From: Kitasatospora terrestris
GTDB lineage: Bacteria; Actinomycetota; Actinomycetes; Streptomycetales; Streptomycetaceae
Assembly (NCBI RefSeq): GCF_039542905.1
Contig: NZ_BAABIS010000001.1
Coordinates: 3,410,001-3,474,000 of the forward strand
Direction of reading: 5' to 3'
Length of the DNA: 64,000 bases
Made by a program: the position numbers and the translations under genes. How positions within the stretch are numbered: the first letter of the stretch is position 1; each line of letters starts with the position of its first letter. Under the pieces are notes generated by a model. The model made no database searches and was not told where the DNA came from. It saw only the letters and a list, made by a program, of their open reading frames with translations. Positions 41,196 to 51,888 of this stretch are shown one piece after another.

Positions 41196-44100
41196 ATGGC
41201 ACCCCGCCTCTCCGTCGTCGTCCCGATCTACAACGTCGAGCGCTACCTGGAGGAATGCCTCGACTCGATCGCCGCACAGACCTTCAGCGACTTCGAGTGC
41301 GTCATGGTCGACGACGGCTCCAAGGACTCCAGCGCCGCGATCGCCGACGCGTACGCCGCCAAGGACTCCCGCTTCCGTCTCGTCCGCCAGGAGAACAAGG
41401 GCCTCGGCGCCGCCCGCAACACCGGCTGGCGCCACCTCTCCGAGGGCACCGAGTTCCTGGCCTTCGTGGACAGCGACGACACGCTGCCGCCGAGCGCCTA
41501 CGAGTTGATGATCGGCACCCTGGACGAGACCGGGTCCGACTTCTGCACCGGCAACGTGCTGCGCTTCCGCGCCGTCGGGTACTACCCGTCCGGCGGCCAC
41601 CGCAAGCCGTTCAAGGAGACCCGGCTCAAGACCCACGTGACCGAGATCCCGGCGCTGGTCACCGACCGCACCGCCTGGAACAAGGTCTACCGCCGCACCT
41701 TCTTCGACACCGCCGGCATCCTCTACCCCGAGGGCATCCTCTACGAGGACGCCCCGGTCAGCGTGCCGCACCACTACCTCGCCAAGAGCGTCGACGTGCT
41801 CTCCGAGCCGATCTACCACTGGCGCGAGCGCGAGGTCGGCGAGATGTCGATCACGCAGATGAAGACCAACCCCAAGGGCGTCATCGACCGGGTGAAGTCG
41901 ATGGAGCTGGTCCGCGCCTGGATGCTGGAGCAGACCGACCCGAAGTTCCGCGGCTACCTCAACTCCTACGACGAGAACAATCTCCTCGAGGAGATTCCGA
42001 TGTTCTTCTGGTCGGTGGCGGAGGGCGACCCGGCGTACAACGCGGCCTACCAGGAGTCGGTCAGCCGGCTGCTGCGCGCGATCGGCCCCGAGCAGGTGCG
42101 CAAGCTGCGCGCGCCGCTGCGGCTGAAGTACCACCTGACGCTGCAGGGCCGGATCGACGAGCTGATCGAGCAGATGGAGTTCGAGAAGGACAGCAACGGC
42201 GCGGCCCCGGCGCGCGGCCTGCTGCGTCCGTACGCGGACTACCCCTTCCTGCGCGGCGGCCGCAAGAGCGTGCCGGCCGAGCTGCTGCGGCTGAACAACG
42301 CGCTGGTGATGCGCAGCCGGCTGTACGAGGCGACCTGGCGGGAGGGCAAGCTGCACCTGACCGGGCACGCCTTCCCGGAGCACCTGGGCGCCGAGAACAA
42401 GCACGACATGATCAAGGTGCTGGTGCTGCGCGAGGCCAGGGGCCGCCGCGTGGTCATGGTGCAGACCCGGACGACGTACAGCCCGGAGGCCACCGCCAGC
42501 TCCCCGCACGCGCTGTACAGCTGCGACTGGGCGGGCTTCGACGCCGTGATCGACCCGGCCCGGCTCAAGCACCGCGGCCAGTGGAAGGACGGCTCCTGGC
42601 GGGTGCTCATCGCGGGCGCCGGCAAGGGCGGCGTCTACAAGGGCCGCGTCTCCGGCGGCTGGAGCGACACCGCCGAGCACCCGCCGGCGCACTGGGTCGA
42701 CCGGGACGTGCGGATCACCTCCTGGCTGAAGGACGGCCACGTCAACCTGCGGGTCGAGCTGGTCAAGGCCCGGATGACCGCGGTGACCGCCGCGCGCGGC
42801 ACCGTCCGGATCGAGGGCTCGGCGCTGTCCGGCTCCGAGCTGTCCGGCGCCGTCCTGCGGCTGACCCACGCCGAGTCGGACCGGCCGCTGACCTTCCCCC
42901 TGGAGCTCGGCACCCCCGTCGACCGCAGCGTCCCGTTCTCCGCCGACGTGCCGGTCGCCGAGCTGACCGTGGTCCGCGACGCGTGGGACGCCCTCGACCC
43001 GGCCGCCGACGAGCGCTACCGCGACCACTGGAACGCCGCCCTGCTGCTCGCCGACGGCACGGTGCTGCCGATCGCGGTCGACGAGCGCGCCGCGGCCACC
43101 CACGTCCACGTGCCGATCGGCACCGACGGCGCCCGCGCGCTGTACTCCAAGCCGTCCTCCAACGGGCACCTGCAGCTGTGCGACCAGGTGCTGCAGCCGG
43201 TCGTCGAGGAGGTCTCGGCCGCCCTCGACGGCGAGGGCTTCGTACTCAGCGGCAGCTTCCCGCTGCCCGGCACGCACCGGTACGAGCTGGTGATCCGGCA
43301 CGACTGGCGCGAGGAGGAGCACCACTACCCGGTGGAGATCGCCGACGGCCGGTTCCGCGCGGCGCTGCCCGCGGTGCCGACCGCCAGCTACGCCGGCCAG
43401 GTGCCGCTGCACAAGGGCACCTGGGAGGTCTACTTCCGCCCGGTCGACGCGCCGGCCGACTCCCACTGGCCGCAGATCCTGCTCGCCCCGTCCTGCCACG
43501 CCGCGCTGCCCGTCGAGGTGCTCGCCCGCGGCAAGCGGGTCGCGCTGGAGCGCCGCCAGTTCGACCTGCTGTCGCTGGAGTCGCACGAGGTGCTGCCGCC
43601 CGAGGAGCGCAGCGGCTACCGCCAGCGCACACAGCGCGCCGCCTACCCGGCGATGCAGCAGCGGCCGCTGACCGACACCGTGGTGTACTACACCGGCCGC
43701 CGCAGCCGCTACGCCGGCTCGCCGCGCGCGATCCACGAGGAGCTGGTGCGCCGCGGCACGCCGGTGCGCCACCTGTGGGCCAGCGACGACCTGCAGGCCG
43801 ACCTGCCGCAGACCGCCGAGCCGCTGCGCCGCTGGTCGCCGGAGTGGTACGAGGCCCTGGCCACCGCCAAGTACGTGGTGACCAGCTCGCACCTGCCGGA
43901 GTTCTTCACCCGGCGGCCCGGCCAGCAGGTCGTGCAGACCTGGCACGGCACCCCGCTGAAGCAGATCGGCCACGACTTCGAGAAGGTCTGGTTCACCGAC
44001 GCGGAGTACCTGGAGCACCTCGACCGCGAGGTGCCGCACTGGTCGCTGCTGCTGTCGCAGAACGAGGTCTCCACCCCGGTGCTGCGCCGCGCCTTCAAGT

Positions 44101-44750
44101 ACGAGGGCACGGTGCTGGAGAGCGGCTACCCGCGCAACGACGTGCTGTTCGCCGCCGACCGGGAGAAGACCGCCGAGCAGGTCCGCGAGCGCCTCGGCCT
44201 GCCCGAGGGCAAGAAGGTGGTGCTGTACGCGCCGACCTACCGCGAGGACCGGCGCCGGCCGCAGGACGGCTACCAGCTGGACCTGCGGATCGACCTGGCC
44301 GCCGCCAAGGACGCGCTGGGCGAGGACCAGGTGCTGCTGGTCCGCGGCCACGAGCTGGTCTGCGCCCGGGTGCCGGAGGCCGGCGACGGCTACGTCTGGG
44401 ACGTCACCAGCTACCCCGACATGGCCGAGCTGCTGCTGATCACGGACGTCCTGGTCACCGACTACTCCTCGGTGATGTTCGACTTCGCGGTCACCGGCCG
44501 TCCGATGGTGTTCTTCACCTACGACCTGGAGCACTACCGGGACAACCTGCGCGGCTTCACCTTCGACCTGACCGCCCAGGCGCCGGGCCCGATGGTGGGC
44601 GACTCCGCGGAGCTGATCGCCGCGCTGGGCCGGGTCGAGGCCGACGCGGCCGCCCACCGGGAGGCCTACCGCGCCTTCCGCGAGGCCTACTGTTCGTTGG
44701 AGGACGGTCACGCCTCGGAGCGGGTGGTGGACGCGATGCTGGGGGACTGA
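41196..44750 (+). CDS. Bifunctional GT2 glycosyltransferase / CDP-glycerol glycerophosphotransferase
   Basis: A 1184-residue cytoplasmic protein for teichoic-acid-like polymers. Residues 1-230 are a GT2 domain ('LSVVVPIYNVERYLEECLDS', 'VMVDDGSKDSS', 'FVDSDDTLPPSAYE'). A central beta-rich module (about 380-800) follows. The C-terminal 370 residues are a Glyphos_transf domain: 'VVYYTGRRSRYAGSPRAIHEEL', 'VQTWHGTPLKQIGHDF' (catalytic His in WHGTPLK), 'VLESGYPRNDVLF', 'VVLYAPTYREDRR' and 'VTDYSSVMFDFAVTGRP'. It likely builds a poly(glycerol phosphate) or substituted chain. ATG 41196 begins the GT2 domain; an in-frame ATG at 41175 is possible. The tandem gene at 44861 shares all but the GT2 part. 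Confidence 0.88.
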   Translation: MAPRLSVVVPIYNVERYLEECLDSIAAQTFSDFECVMVDDGSKDSSAAIADAYAAKDSRFRLVRQENKGLGAARNTGWRHLSEGTEFLAFVDSDDTLPPSAYELMIGTLDETGSDFCTGNVLRFRAVGYYPSGGHRKPFKETRLKTHVTEIPALVTDRTAWNKVYRRTFFDTAGILYPEGILYEDAPVSVPHHYLAKSVDVLSEPIYHWREREVGEMSITQMKTNPKGVIDRVKSMELVRAWMLEQTDPKFRGYLNSYDENNLLEEIPMFFWSVAEGDPAYNAAYQESVSRLLRAIGPEQVRKLRAPLRLKYHLTLQGRIDELIEQMEFEKDSNGAAPARGLLRPYADYPFLRGGRKSVPAELLRLNNALVMRSRLYEATWREGKLHLTGHAFPEHLGAENKHDMIKVLVLREARGRRVVMVQTRTTYSPEATASSPHALYSCDWAGFDAVIDPARLKHRGQWKDGSWRVLIAGAGKGGVYKGRVSGGWSDTAEHPPAHWVDRDVRITSWLKDGHVNLRVELVKARMTAVTAARGTVRIEGSALSGSELSGAVLRLTHAESDRPLTFPLELGTPVDRSVPFSADVPVAELTVVRDAWDALDPAADERYRDHWNAALLLADGTVLPIAVDERAAATHVHVPIGTDGARALYSKPSSNGHLQLCDQVLQPVVEEVSAALDGEGFVLSGSFPLPGTHRYELVIRHDWREEEHHYPVEIADGRFRAALPAVPTASYAGQVPLHKGTWEVYFRPVDAPADSHWPQILLAPSCHAALPVEVLARGKRVALERRQFDLLSLESHEVLPPEERSGYRQRTQRAAYPAMQQRPLTDTVVYYTGRRSRYAGSPRAIHEELVRRGTPVRHLWASDDLQADLPQTAEPLRRWSPEWYEALATAKYVVTSSHLPEFFTRRPGQQVVQTWHGTPLKQIGHDFEKVWFTDAEYLEHLDREVPHWSLLLSQNEVSTPVLRRAFKYEGTVLESGYPRNDVLFAADREKTAEQVRERLGLPEGKKVVLYAPTYREDRRRPQDGYQLDLRIDLAAAKDALGEDQVLLVRGHELVCARVPEAGDGYVWDVTSYPDMAELLLITDVLVTDYSSVMFDFAVTGRPMVFFTYDLEHYRDNLRGFTFDLTAQAPGPMVGDSAELIAALGRVEADAAAHREAYRAFREAYCSLEDGHASERVVDAMLGD

Positions 44751-44791
44751 TCGCACACGCCGCACCGGGGGATTTTTTCACCGGACATTCA

Positions 44792-44821
44792 TTGACCAGG
44801 GGTGTCTCCGCCCTGTGAGAT
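44792..44821 (+). promoter_or_regulatory. Possible promoter of the second glycerophosphotransferase gene
   Basis: TTGACC (44792-44797), an 18-base spacer and TGAGAT (44816-44821), giving a leader of about 30 bases. A run of six T (44773-44778), unusual in this GC-rich DNA, lies just upstream and may end the preceding transcript. Confidence 0.4.
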
Positions 44822-44860
44822 GACTGTCTGTTCCTGCACGAGAGTAAGAGGCGTCCCCCG

Positions 44861-47359
44861 GTGCCGCTGTCCACTTCCACCTCCGTCGTCCCGTCCCCCC
44901 GCTCCGGTGGGACGACCGCCCCGCCCGAACCGGCCGAGCCGGTGATCCGCGCGATGTCCACCACCTGGACGGCGCGCGGGTTCGAGATCACCGGGGTCGC
45001 CCGGCACGGCGACCGCGACACCGGCCGGCTGGCCGCCGCGCTCACCCGGGTCTGGCTCCGGCCGACCGGCAACGGCCCGGCGGTCCGGGTGCGCACCCGG
45101 GCGCTGTTCCTGCCGGAGGCCACCGACGACAGCGAGCAGACCAGGTTCAGCCACGACTGGGCCGGCTTCACCGCGTCCGTCGATCCGGAGCGGCTGCGCC
45201 GCGGCGGGCGCTGGCGGGACGGCGAGTGGCAGGTCGAGGTGGTGCTGCAGGACGGCCTGCGCACCGTGCACGGGCCGATCGCCCAGCACTGGTGCGGATC
45301 CGGCGAGTACCCGCTGAGCCGGTGGGTCGGCGACGCGGCCCGGATCGTCCCGCACTTCCACGACGGGGCGCTGCGGATACGGGTGGAGAACGTCCGGGCC
45401 CGGATCACCGGCGCCGAACGGGACGGCGACGCGCTGCTGCTCTCCGGGGCGGCCGACCTCCCCGAGGGCTCGGTCCTGCGGCTGCGGCACCGCGAGTCGT
45501 CCGCCGAGCCCGCCTTCCCGCTCCGGCCGGCCGGAGCGGGCCGGTTCACCGTCCGGGTCGGGCTGGAGCACTTCACCGGCGTCGCCGACCCGGAGCGCGA
45601 GCACTGGGACGCCGAGCTGGTCCGCCCGGACGGCTCCGCGGTGCGCCCGGTCCTGGACCACCGGCAGGCGCCGATAGCGGGCCAGTTCCGGCTGCCCGGC
45701 GCCGACCGGGTGCTCTACCTCAAGGAGCTCTCCGACGGGTACCCGCAGTTCTGCGCCCAGCAGGCGGCCGGCCTGGTGGGGCGGATCACCGCCACCGCGG
45801 ACGGGTTCGAGCTGACCGGCCACGCCCCGCTGCCGGACCGGGGCCCGCTGGAGCTGGTCCTGCGGCACGACCAGGGCACCGGCGAGAGCGTCCACCGGCT
45901 CGACGGCGGCGAGCACTTCACCGTGCACCTGCCCGCGATGCGGACCGACCCGGACGGCCGGCGCTTCCCGCTGCGCAAGGGCGTGTGGGGGCTGCGGATC
46001 CGCCCGGCCGGACAGCCCGACGCCGAGCGGCCGGTGCTGCTCGCCCCGGACGCGCTGACCGCGCTGCCGCTGCCGGTCGAGGTCGGCTCCGACACCACCG
46101 GCACCAAGCGGGTGCTGCTCCAGCGCCGCTGGCACGACACCCTGATCGTGGACTCCACCCCGGTGCTGTCCGCCGCCGAGCGCAGCGCGTACGCCCAGGA
46201 GCGGCTGCGCGAGGTGCACTACCCGCAGGCCCGGCAGCAGCCGCTGCGCGAGGCGGTGCTGTACGACGTGTTCAGCGGCCGCGGCTACGCGGACTCGCCG
46301 CGCGCCGTCCACGCCGAACTGGTGCGCCGCGGCGAGCCGCTGGAGCACCTGTGGGCGGTGGACGACGCGCAGGCCGAGGTGCCCGCCGGGGTGCGGCCGG
46401 TGCGGGTCTTCAGCCCGGAGTGGTACGAGGCGCTGGCCACCTCCCGGTACCTGGTGGGCAACACCCACCTGCCGGAGTTCCTGGAGCGCCGGCCGGGCCA
46501 GGTGGTGGTGCAGACCTGGCACGGCTCGCTGATCAAGCGGATCGCCCACGACGTGGAGAACAGCTGGCTCGGCGACGCCGGCTACCTGGCCGCGCTGGAC
46601 CGCGAGGTGCCCAACTGGAGCCTGCTGGTCTCCCCCAGCGGCTACGCGACGCCGATCCTGCGGCGGGCCTTCCGGTACGAGGGCGAGATCCTGGAGTCCG
46701 GCTACCCGCGCAACGACGTGCTGGCCCGGGCCGGCGCGGCCGAGGCCGCCGGGGTCCGCCGCCGGCTCGGCCTGCCCGAGGGCAAGCGGGTGGTGCTCTA
46801 CGCGCCGACCTGGCGCGAGGACCAGCAGGCGGAGGGCGGCGAGGGCTTCCGCCTCGACCTGCGGATCGACGTGGCCGCCGCCAAGGAAGCGCTCGGCGAG
46901 GACCACGTGCTGCTGGTCCGCCCGCACGCGCACGTCCGCGAGCCGCTGCTGGGCGCCGGCGACGGCTTCCTGTACGACCTGGCCAGCTACCCGGACGTGC
47001 AGGACCTGCTGCTGGTCGCCGACGTGCTGGTCACCGACTACTCCTCGATCGCCTTCGACTTCGCGGTGACCGGCCGGCCGATGCTGTTCTTCACCTACGA
47101 CCTGGAGCACTACCGGGACACCCTGCGCGGCTTCTACTTCGACTTCGAGCAGGACGCGCCCGGTCCGCTGGTGCCCGGCTCCGCGGAGCTGGTCGCCGGG
47201 CTGCGCCGGCTCGCCGACGAGGGCGCGCTGCCCGAGCGGTACGAGGAGAAGTACCGGCGGTTCCGGGAGCTGCACTGTCGGCTCGACGACGGCGGCGCCG
47301 CGGGCCGGGTGGTGACCCGGATGCTGGAACTGGGTGCCGAACAGGCGCCGGTAGGGTAA
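44861..47359 (+). CDS. CDP-glycerol glycerophosphotransferase-family protein
   Basis: An 832-residue paralogue of the previous gene product without the GT2 domain. The central module is shared ('FSHDWAGFTASVDPERLRRGG', compare 'SCDWAGFDAVIDPARLKHRG'), as is the Glyphos_transf domain: 'GYADSPRAVHAELVRRGEPLE', 'VVQTWHGSLIKRIAHDV' (catalytic His in WHG; Thr of WHGT is Ser), 'ESGYPRNDVLA', 'VVLYAPTWREDQQ' and 'VTDYSSIAFDFAVTGRPML'. It probably acts on the same glycopolymer, as priming or polymerising partner (inference). The GTG start has AAGAGG about 10 bases upstream. It is followed after 50 bases by a membrane protein gene. Confidence 0.87.
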   Translation: MPLSTSTSVVPSPRSGGTTAPPEPAEPVIRAMSTTWTARGFEITGVARHGDRDTGRLAAALTRVWLRPTGNGPAVRVRTRALFLPEATDDSEQTRFSHDWAGFTASVDPERLRRGGRWRDGEWQVEVVLQDGLRTVHGPIAQHWCGSGEYPLSRWVGDAARIVPHFHDGALRIRVENVRARITGAERDGDALLLSGAADLPEGSVLRLRHRESSAEPAFPLRPAGAGRFTVRVGLEHFTGVADPEREHWDAELVRPDGSAVRPVLDHRQAPIAGQFRLPGADRVLYLKELSDGYPQFCAQQAAGLVGRITATADGFELTGHAPLPDRGPLELVLRHDQGTGESVHRLDGGEHFTVHLPAMRTDPDGRRFPLRKGVWGLRIRPAGQPDAERPVLLAPDALTALPLPVEVGSDTTGTKRVLLQRRWHDTLIVDSTPVLSAAERSAYAQERLREVHYPQARQQPLREAVLYDVFSGRGYADSPRAVHAELVRRGEPLEHLWAVDDAQAEVPAGVRPVRVFSPEWYEALATSRYLVGNTHLPEFLERRPGQVVVQTWHGSLIKRIAHDVENSWLGDAGYLAALDREVPNWSLLVSPSGYATPILRRAFRYEGEILESGYPRNDVLARAGAAEAAGVRRRLGLPEGKRVVLYAPTWREDQQAEGGEGFRLDLRIDVAAAKEALGEDHVLLVRPHAHVREPLLGAGDGFLYDLASYPDVQDLLLVADVLVTDYSSIAFDFAVTGRPMLFFTYDLEHYRDTLRGFYFDFEQDAPGPLVPGSAELVAGLRRLADEGALPERYEEKYRRFRELHCRLDDGGAAGRVVTRMLELGAEQAPVG

Positions 47360-47409
47360 CCCCGCTCGTCCCGAACGACCTTCCACCAGCCGCTCCCCCG
47401 AGGCCATCC

Positions 47410-48879
47410 ATGACTGCCACGATCGACCAGCCCACCGGCCTTCCGGTGCGGTCCCGCCGACACGCCCGGACCGTCCCGCCCCGGTGGCGGCTGCCGCTGG
47501 CCGTCGCGGTCTTCGCCGAAGTGGTGCTGCTGCTCTGGTGGGCGGCCGTCTACCCGGGCCTGAGCAGCTACGACTCGGCGATGTACGTCCTGCAGGTGAC
47601 CACCGGCGACTGGGCCTCCGACCACTCGGTGCTCTACGACGCCCTGGTCTGGTGCGCCCTGCACCTCCCCGGTCGGCTGGCGGTGCTGACCCTGGGGCAG
47701 ACCGTGCTGGCCTCGGCCACCCTGGCGTACACCTGCGTGGCGCTGCGCGCGCTCGGGGTGCGCGGCCGGTGGACGGCGGCGGTGGCGATCCTGCTCGCGG
47801 CGGCCCCGCCGACCGGCGCGTTCGTCCTGTTCATCTGGAAGGACGTGCCGTTCACGCTGTGCGCGGTGCTGGTGTTCGCGGCGTCCGCCCGGCTGGTGGC
47901 ACGCCGGGCGGGCCGGCCGGACTGGTGGGTGCTGGGCGTCTCGCTGGCCGCGATGGGCCTGTTCCGCAACAACGGACTGGGCATGGCCCTGGTCGCGGGC
48001 GTCTTCCTGGTCGTCGCGGTGCGCGGCAGGCGGCTGCTGCTGTCGGTGCTGACCGTGGTCGCGGTCTCGCTGTCGCTGGTCTGCCAGCTGTACCTGTACC
48101 CGGCGCTCGGGATCCGGCAGCCCTCGGTGGTCTCGGTGCACTCACTGCACTACCACGACCTGGCGGTGGCCTACGCGGGCGATCCCGCCGCCTTCCGGGA
48201 CTCCGACCGGGCGGTGCTGGCCGCCGTCATGCCGCTGGACCGGTGGAGCAACGACGGCACCAACTGCTACGTCGGCGACCAGCTCTTCCACGACGCGTCC
48301 TTCGACCAGACCGCCGCGGGGCGGCTGGACGACCGGCTGATCGGCATCTGGAAGCGGGTGCTGAAGGAGCGGCCCGACCTGATCGCGGACGCCCACATCT
48401 GCCGCGGCCACATCGCCTGGGCGCCGTTCCCCGGCCCGAAGGCGCTGAACGGCTACACCTGGATCGGCTCGCCCGGCCCGACACCGGACGACCTGTACGG
48501 GCTCGCGCAGCCGGGGTGGGAGATGTCGCGCAACCCGTATAAGGCGGCGCTGCTCACCGACCCGCTCTCCACCCGGCTGAACCACGCGGCGCGGGCCTGG
48601 TACAACGCGTCCAAGACCCGGCAGCTGGACTGGCTGCTGTTCCGCGGCGCCACCTGGGCGTACCTGGGGTACGCGGCGCTGTGGCTGTTCGCCCGCGGCC
48701 GGCGGATGCGCCCGGTGCTGGCGCTGGCCGGCGTGACGGCCGGCTACCAGCTGTCCATCCTGGTCGCCAACCCGGCGCCGCTGTACCGCTACATGGTCGG
48801 GCCGATGTTCATCGGCGCGTTCTGCCTGACCCTGCTCACCGCCCGCCGGGAGGGTCAGCGGGCGGAGCCGAAGGGGTAG
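47410..48879 (+). CDS. Polytopic membrane protein, GT-C glycosyltransferase-like
   Basis: A 489-residue protein with about ten hydrophobic helices. The first outward loop has 'YPGLSSYDSAMYVLQVTTGDW' with an acidic residue where GT-C enzymes keep a catalytic Asp. It continues 'LLAAAPPTGAFVLFIWKDVPFTLCA', 'SVHSLHYHDLAVAYAGDP', 'RPDLIADAHICRGHIAW' and 'RQLDWLLFRGATWAYLGY', matching the minus-strand protein at 35441. The position after two glycerophosphotransferase genes suggests that it sugar-modifies or processes the same cell-wall polymer. ATG 47410 has GAGG 6 bases upstream. Its 3' end overlaps the convergent RNA ligase-like gene by 25 bases. Confidence 0.78.
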   Translation: MTATIDQPTGLPVRSRRHARTVPPRWRLPLAVAVFAEVVLLLWWAAVYPGLSSYDSAMYVLQVTTGDWASDHSVLYDALVWCALHLPGRLAVLTLGQTVLASATLAYTCVALRALGVRGRWTAAVAILLAAAPPTGAFVLFIWKDVPFTLCAVLVFAASARLVARRAGRPDWWVLGVSLAAMGLFRNNGLGMALVAGVFLVVAVRGRRLLLSVLTVVAVSLSLVCQLYLYPALGIRQPSVVSVHSLHYHDLAVAYAGDPAAFRDSDRAVLAAVMPLDRWSNDGTNCYVGDQLFHDASFDQTAAGRLDDRLIGIWKRVLKERPDLIADAHICRGHIAWAPFPGPKALNGYTWIGSPGPTPDDLYGLAQPGWEMSRNPYKAALLTDPLSTRLNHAARAWYNASKTRQLDWLLFRGATWAYLGYAALWLFARGRRMRPVLALAGVTAGYQLSILVANPAPLYRYMVGPMFIGAFCLTLLTARREGQRAEPKG

Positions 48880-49414
48880 TCGCGGCAGGGCCGCCAGACC
48901 TCGTCCGGCCCGAACCGGGAGAGCACGAAGCCGTCCACCGCGAAGGCCGCGGCGAAGCCCCGGGCCTTCTCGTACGCCTCGTCGAGCACCTGCTCGGCGA
49001 GGCCGTGGGCCACCGTGACGTGCGGGTGGTACGGGAACGCCAGCTCCCGGGAGAGCGGCCCGGAACGGACCTCGGCCTCCAGCACCCGGCACTCCTGGGC
49101 GCCCTCCTCGACCCGGACGAAGACGACCGGGGAGACCGGCCGGAAGGTGCCGCTGCCCTGCAGCAGCATCCGGAACGGCCGGTGCCGGGCCGCCACCGCG
49201 CGCAGGTGCGCCTCGATGCCGGGCAGCGCGGCCGCCGCCACCTCGGTCGGCGGCAGCAGCGTGACGTGGGTGGGTATCGACCGTGCCGCCGGGTCGCCGT
49301 GCCCGGCCCGGGCGTCCTGCAGGGCCGTGCCGTACGGCTCGGGCACGTGTATGGACACGCCGATGGTGACGGCCTCGGGGAGGCCGTCACCGGGCGCGGC
49401 GACGTCGGCGGGCA

Positions 49415-49415
<1 letters not shown>
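48855..49415 (-). CDS. 2'-5' RNA ligase/cyclic phosphodiesterase-like protein
   Basis: A 186-residue 2H phosphoesterase: the two His-x-Thr motifs are 'PTHVTLLPPTE' and 'YHPHVTVAHGL'. Members act on RNA 2',3'-cyclic phosphates or 2'-5' linkages; the substrate is unknown. The ATG 49415 overlaps the trpS stop by one base (TGATG), so it is translated together with trpS, a pairing that is conserved in Streptomyces as far as I recall. Confidence 0.85.
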
Positions 49416-50482
<1,067 letters not shown>

Positions 50483-51796
50483 TCAGGAAACTTCCGCTCC
50501 TGGAGGATCCGACAGTGTGACCGCACTCACCCGGATCCGTTCGATCCGCCGGCCGTCCAGCCGGGCCACGGTCAGCCGGGCACCGTCCGCGGTGGTCACC
50601 TGGTCGCCCTTGGCCGGCAGCCGGCCCAGCTCGCGCACCAGGAAGCCGGCGACCGTCTCGTACGGGCCCTCCGGCAGCGCGAACCCGGTCTCCTGGGCGA
50701 AGTCCGCCAGGTTGAGCAGGCCGTCCAGCTCCAGCGCGCCGCCGGCCAGCAGCCGGGTCGCGGTGGTGTCCTGGGCGTCGTACTCGTCGCGGATCTCGCC
50801 GATCACCTCCTCGACCAGGTCCTCCAGGGTGACGATGCCGGCCGTGCCGCCGTACTCGTCGACCACGATCGCCAGGTGGTGGCCCTCCCGGCGCATCTCG
50901 CTCATCGCCTCCAGCACCCGCTTGGTGGCGGGCAGCAGCTTGATCGGCCGGGCCAGGTCGCGGACCCGGGCGGCCCGCTCGCCGCGCGCCCCGTACAGGT
51001 CGCGGACGTGCACGAAGCCGGCCACCGCGTCGTAGGAGCCCTCGACCACCGGGTAGCGCGAGTGCGGGGAGTCGTCGGTCTCCGGGCGGACCTCGGCGAC
51101 CAGCCGCTCGGCGTCCAGGAAGGTGACCTCGGTGCGCGGCACCATCACCTCGCGCAGCTGGCGCTCGCCGGCCGCGAAGACGTCGTTGATCAGCGCCCGC
51201 TCGTCGCTGCCCAGCTCGGTGTTGGCGGCCACCAGGCCGCGCAGCTCCTCCGAGCTCATGTGGCCGCGGCCGGCCTTGGGGTCGCCGCCGAGCAGCCGGA
51301 CCACCAGATTGGTGGAGTGCCCGAGCAGCCAGATCACCGGCCGCAGGGTGACCGACATGACGTCCACCACGGGGGCGGCGAGCACCGCGACGGACTCCGC
51401 CCGCTGCAGGCCGAGCCGCTTGGGGGCGAGCTCGCCGAGGACCAGCGAGACGTAGGAGATCACCAGGGTCAGGCCGACCAGGGCGACGGCGTCCGCGACC
51501 GCCGGGTCCAGGCCCAGCTCGACGAAGAGCGGCGCGGCCTTGCCGGCCAGCGTGTCGGCGCCGAGCGCGGCCGACAGGAAGCCCATGCAGGTCACCCCGA
51601 CCTGGGCGGCGGCCAGGAAGCGGTTGGGGTCGGCGGCCAGGTGCGCGGCCCGGACGGCGCGCCGGGAGCCGGTCGCCTCCAAGGCCCGGATCTGGCCCTC
51701 GCGCAGCGAGATCAGCGAGATCTCGGCCACGTTGAACAGGCCGCCCAGCATGATGAAGACCAGGACGAGTGCCGCATCCTGAAGGGTTTCGCTCAC
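50483..51796 (-). CDS. CNNM/CorC-type membrane protein with CBS domains
   Basis: A 437-residue protein of the 'hemolysin family': DUF21/CNNM transmembrane domain (about 1-180; 'GGLFNVAEISLISLREGQIRAL', 'GLTLVISYVSLVLGELAPKRLGL'), two CBS domains (about 205-330; 'VMVPRTEVTFLDAERLV', 'RREGHHLAIVVDEYGGTAGIVTLEDLVEEVIG') and a C-terminal CorC_HlyC domain ('LAGGALELDGLLNLADF', 'ETVAGFLVRELGRLPAKGD'). Such proteins transport or sense Mg2+/Co2+. The GTG start lies 8 bases after TAGGAT. It is 21 bases upstream of trpS in the same direction, so the two may be co-transcribed. Confidence 0.92.
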   Translation of the reverse strand: MSETLQDAALVLVFIMLGGLFNVAEISLISLREGQIRALEATGSRRAVRAAHLAADPNRFLAAAQVGVTCMGFLSAALGADTLAGKAAPLFVELGLDPAVADAVALVGLTLVISYVSLVLGELAPKRLGLQRAESVAVLAAPVVDVMSVTLRPVIWLLGHSTNLVVRLLGGDPKAGRGHMSSEELRGLVAANTELGSDERALINDVFAAGERQLREVMVPRTEVTFLDAERLVAEVRPETDDSPHSRYPVVEGSYDAVAGFVHVRDLYGARGERAARVRDLARPIKLLPATKRVLEAMSEMRREGHHLAIVVDEYGGTAGIVTLEDLVEEVIGEIRDEYDAQDTTATRLLAGGALELDGLLNLADFAQETGFALPEGPYETVAGFLVRELGRLPAKGDQVTTADGARLTVARLDGRRIERIRVSAVTLSDPPGAEVS

Positions 51797-51888
51797 AGCC
51801 GGACATCCTAGGGCGGCCGCGGGTCACCGCATCGGACTGTGATAATTCCAGGGCCAAGAGCGATCTTTCCCGAAGGACGGCCGATTCC

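Noticed and set aside
40971..44765. A very long open frame (over 1200 codons) on the minus strand opposite the first glycerophosphotransferase
   Set aside because: It mirrors the GC-biased third positions of the real plus-strand gene; its translation is Arg/Leu/Val/Gly-rich with no domain, whereas the plus strand encodes clear GT2 and Glyphos_transf motifs.
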